A stretch of 7,376 bases of DNA from UMGS1649 sp964481385 (GTDB lineage: Bacteria > Bacillota > Clostridia > TANB77 > CAG-465). Below are positions 5,892-7,376 of this stretch, piece by piece. Each line of letters starts with the position of its first letter. Positions within the stretch are counted from its first letter, which is position 1. The stretch is taken from the NCBI GenBank assembly GCA_964481385.1, contig CAYZTN010000056.1, forward strand, positions 1 to 7,376, written 5' to 3'. Both the position numbers and the translations under genes were made by a program. Below the pieces are notes generated by a model. That model did no database searches and was not told where the DNA came from. It saw only the letters and a program-made list of their open reading frames with translations.

Positions 5892-6025
5892 TTGGTGTCA
5901 ATAGTGTCATTTGGGACGCTCTCAAATGACACTATTGATACAGTTTATTTTGGTTATTGCAATTTAGAACTGTCCCGATTGACAGTGTCATTTGAGAGCG
6001 TCCCAAATGACACTATTGACACCAA
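5892..6025. repeat. 134-bp nested inverted repeat, REP/MITE-like element
   Basis: Two perfect 42-bp arms (5892-5933 and 5984-6025) are inverted around a 50-base centre. The left arm, with its inner flank, contains its own perfect palindrome: a 16-bp stem (5898-5913 with 5923-5938) around the loop GGACGCTCT. The right arm forms an 11-bp version of the same hairpin (AGTGTCATTTG with CAAATGACACT). Inside the centre, CAGTT (5941-5945) can pair with AACTG (5968-5972). The building block TGTCATTTGGGACGC...CAAATGACA resembles the TGACA/GGGACG-type repeats common between genes of Clostridia and Bacilli, which are thought to be moved by IS200-like Y1 transposases. It encodes no protein. It sits exactly between two divergent promoters. 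Confidence 0.9.
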
Positions 6026-6052
6026 TGAACAAATCTGAATAAATAAAACTAG

Positions 6053-6081
6053 TTGCTAATTTCTAACGTTTGTGGTATTAT
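6053..6081 (+). promoter_or_regulatory. Candidate sigma-A promoter of the DUF1836 gene
   Basis: TTGCTA (6053-6058) and TATTAT (6076-6081) are separated by 17 bp, ending 26 bases before the ATG at 6108. Each hexamer is one or two bases from consensus. It begins 27 bp after the end of the nested repeat. Confidence 0.6.
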
Positions 6082-6107
6082 TATGCGGTATAAGATAGGT
6101 GAAAATA

Positions 6108-6740
6108 ATGAGCACAAAACAAAATGTAAAATTACAACATGAATTAGATAATTGGAATAGCAAAATGCAGGGAAAAAAGTTACCAAGATGGAAAGAGTTG
6201 CCTGAGTTCGAAGTGTATATGGATCAAGTTATAATGCTTATGGAGAAATATTTAGGTGAATATTTTGAATATACAGATGACGCTGTTTTAACGCCTTCGA
6301 TGATAAACAATTATGTAAAGCAAAAAATAATGCCAGCTCCAGAAAAGAAAAAATATTCAAAAGTTCATTTGTCATATTTAATAATAATTTGTATGCTAAA
6401 GCCTGTTATGTCTATTCAGGATATACATGATATAATAGAATACAAACTAGCGGAAGGAGATATATCCGTTGTGTTAGATTGGTTTGTAGAAATTTATGAG
6501 AGCCAGTTTGTTTTATTTTTAAATAGTGTAACAGAAACTTTAAAGTCTAGTGGAATGAAGAATATAAACGATACAGTGATTGCTTCAAATGTGGCTTTTA
6601 GAATGGGAATAGACGCGTCTGTAACTCGTAACATATCTTTAACCTTAATAAATAAGGCAAAAAAGAATACTGCTAGCTTAAGTTTGTGTAAAACTAGTAA
6701 GTCAAAAGATAAAGAGAAAAATAATGATAGTAAGGAATAA
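6108..6740 (+). CDS. DUF1836 family protein, probable DNA-binding regulator
   Basis: This 210-residue cytosolic protein has the DUF1836 pattern. LPRWKELPEFEVYMDQVI (25-42) is followed by DDAVLTPSMINNYVKQKIMPAPEKKKYSKVHLSYLIIICMLKP (57-99 region) and SIQDI (102-106). The TPSMINNYV...KKYSxxHL part resembles the MerR-like winged helix-turn-helix, in which the first helices are followed by a Tyr-Ser wing, so DNA binding is likely but not shown. The last 25 residues are Lys/Ser/Asp-rich and probably disordered. The ATG at 6108 is chosen over the GTG at 6099 because AGGTGA (6097-6102) lies 5 bases before it and overlaps the GTG. It is divergent from the lipid operon and monocistronic. No target is known. 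Confidence 0.85.
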   Translation: MSTKQNVKLQHELDNWNSKMQGKKLPRWKELPEFEVYMDQVIMLMEKYLGEYFEYTDDAVLTPSMINNYVKQKIMPAPEKKKYSKVHLSYLIIICMLKPVMSIQDIHDIIEYKLAEGDISVVLDWFVEIYESQFVLFLNSVTETLKSSGMKNINDTVIASNVAFRMGIDASVTRNISLTLINKAKKNTASLSLCKTSKSKDKEKNNDSKE

Positions 6741-6760
6741 TTAACAGTTAATTATTCCTT
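6732..6760. terminator. Palindrome at convergent gene ends, probable bidirectional terminator
   Basis: AAGGAATAATTAAC (6732-6745) and its exact complement (6747-6760) flank a single base, giving about 13 bp of stem with a tiny loop. The TAA of the DUF1836 gene (6738-6740) and the TAA of the small convergent gene (6754-6752) are both inside it. The stem is AT-rich, and there is no strong T tract on the plus side (CCTTGGGTATAAG), so it may terminate less well than the one at 2603. Confidence 0.55.
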
Positions 6761-6988
6761 GGGTATAAGATAAAAAAATGCAACACCTGCGATTATTACA
6801 ATACTTGCAACAATAATTCCAATGGTAAGTGTGTCAAACATTTTATCCATTGGCTCATCAGTATTAGAAATAATTTCGCTATATGGATTAACAATTAAAG
6901 TACTATTGGTTAAATTAGTTGCATATGTATTAGTAAAGCAAAAATTTATTATTGTAAAAATAAATAAAAGAGTTATAATTTTTTTCAA
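6752..6988 (-). CDS. Small secreted or membrane-anchored protein, unknown function
   Basis: This 78-residue protein starts with a classic signal sequence (MKKIITLLFIFTIINFCF) and a possible cleavage site after TYA (residue 23). A short polar segment (24-53) follows, then a hydrophobic helix at about 54-74 and the tail YLIPKE. If the signal is cleaved, the result is a roughly 55-residue peptide anchored by its C-terminal helix with about 30 residues outside the cell. I do not recognise the family. The start is TTG at 6988, supported by AGAGGTGAT ending 4 bases before it. It converges on the DUF1836 gene and is divergent from the next small gene, with about 100 bp between starts. No clear -35 could be paired with the TATATA near the ribosome binding site. 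Confidence 0.7.
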   Translation of the reverse strand: MKKIITLLFIFTIINFCFTNTYATNLTNSTLIVNPYSEIISNTDEPMDKMFDTLTIGIIVASIVIIAGVAFFYLIPKE

Positions 6989-7087
6989 TTAAATCACCTC
7001 TTTTTATATATTGTGTAAAAAATAAATTTTAATACCGACGACGAAATATATTTTAATATGAAGCATATAATTAAAAAGGGGAATGTT

Positions 7088-7330
7088 TTGGAAAAGAATA
7101 TTCTTGACGCTTCGGCAAATGATTTGATGGCTCTTGCAGTATCATTCTGCGCCTATATGGGAAATTTGTATGATGCAAATGATTTAGCAATACTTTCAGG
7201 ATTTTTTAATGTAGTAGGAGACGGACTGTCTTTGTATTCAGCAGTTGTAGCAAAACAAAATGGTGAAACTATAAATAATGTAAACAATAAGGAAAATGAA
7301 TATAAAAATACAAAAAGGAATACAGGATAA
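7088..7330 (+). CDS. Small helical protein of unknown function
   Basis: This 80-residue protein has a compact first half and a polar tail. Residues 6-55 (LDASANDLMALAVSFCAYMG...LAILSGFFNVVGDGLSLYSAVVA) look like two amphipathic helices around a DAND turn. The pattern of LA...L...D.N.L..L..FF...GD.L recurs in small uncharacterised clostridial proteins, but I cannot name a family with certainty. Residues 57-80 are Asn/Lys/Glu-rich and likely disordered. TTG at 7088 is the preferred start because AAGGGGA lies 5 bases before it; an in-frame ATG at 7058 has no ribosome binding site. No signal sequence or typical membrane span is visible. The gene is followed by a weak CAAAAC/GTTTTG hairpin without a T run, so a further gene may follow beyond the window. 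Confidence 0.65.
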   Translation: MEKNILDASANDLMALAVSFCAYMGNLYDANDLAILSGFFNVVGDGLSLYSAVVAKQNGETINNVNNKENEYKNTKRNTG

Positions 7331-7376
7331 AATCACAAAACTAGGTTTTGAAGGACATTAGGTAACATAATTTCAA

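Noticed and set aside
5733..6038. Open frame reading through the nested repeat
   Set aside because: It starts inside the flippase-like gene on the opposite strand and runs across the operon promoter and the inverted repeat. It shows no ribosome binding site and no protein-like composition.
7034..7044. CCGACGACGAA as a possible Spo0A box
   Set aside because: Only partial agreement with TGTCGAA, and no second box one turn away.
7336..7350. CAAAAC/GTTTTG hairpin after the last gene
   Set aside because: The stem is only 6 bp and AT-rich, with no T tract following (AAGGACATT). It is too weak to call a terminator.

Overview
The window is AT-rich DNA that looks like the chromosome of an endospore-forming clostridium (Firmicutes, class Clostridia). 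The evidence is the SpoIID/LytB-domain protein, a perfect Spo0A-box sequence upstream of it, a DUF1836 protein of the type found in low-GC Firmicutes, strong AGGTGA/AGGAGG-type ribosome binding sites, and frequent TTG starts. I cannot name the species.

Layout. Positions 1-55 hold two tight hairpins; the second reads as an intrinsic terminator on the minus strand. From 56 to about 690 is a group II intron RNA that begins with the GTGCG consensus. It carries no reverse transcriptase and has a damaged domain V, so it is probably a dead or trans-dependent relic. Positions 691-822 are gene-free AT-rich DNA. A small XRE-type DNA-binding protein (minus strand, ending at 823) is divergent from a long SpoIID/LytB-domain protein (plus strand, ending at 2608). 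Their shared upstream region has two Spo0A-box-like sites 10 bp apart. SpoIID converges on a leftward operon, and both transcripts meet in one perfect palindromic terminator (2603-2643).

The operon (5790 down to 2627) has four tightly packed genes: a flippase-like membrane protein of the MprF N-domain/YbhN family, CDP-diacylglycerol-serine phosphatidyltransferase (PssA), phosphatidylserine decarboxylase (Psd), and a PAP2-family membrane phosphatase. PssA and Psd make phosphatidylethanolamine from CDP-diacylglycerol and serine. The two flanking membrane proteins plausibly move lipids between leaflets or dephosphorylate lipids. A strong sigma-A-type promoter (TTGACA, 17 bp, TAAAAT) sits just upstream of the first gene.

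Between this operon and the divergent DUF1836 gene lies a 134-bp nested inverted repeat (5892-6025). It looks like a REP/BIME- or MITE-type mobile repeat and is the most unusual non-coding structure here. The right end holds DUF1836 (6108-6740), a convergent small secreted or membrane protein, and a divergent 80-residue protein of unknown role.

I see no clear new defence or biosynthetic system. The points most worth following up are the nested repeat, the Spo0A sites at a solitary spoIID-like gene, and the broken intron.
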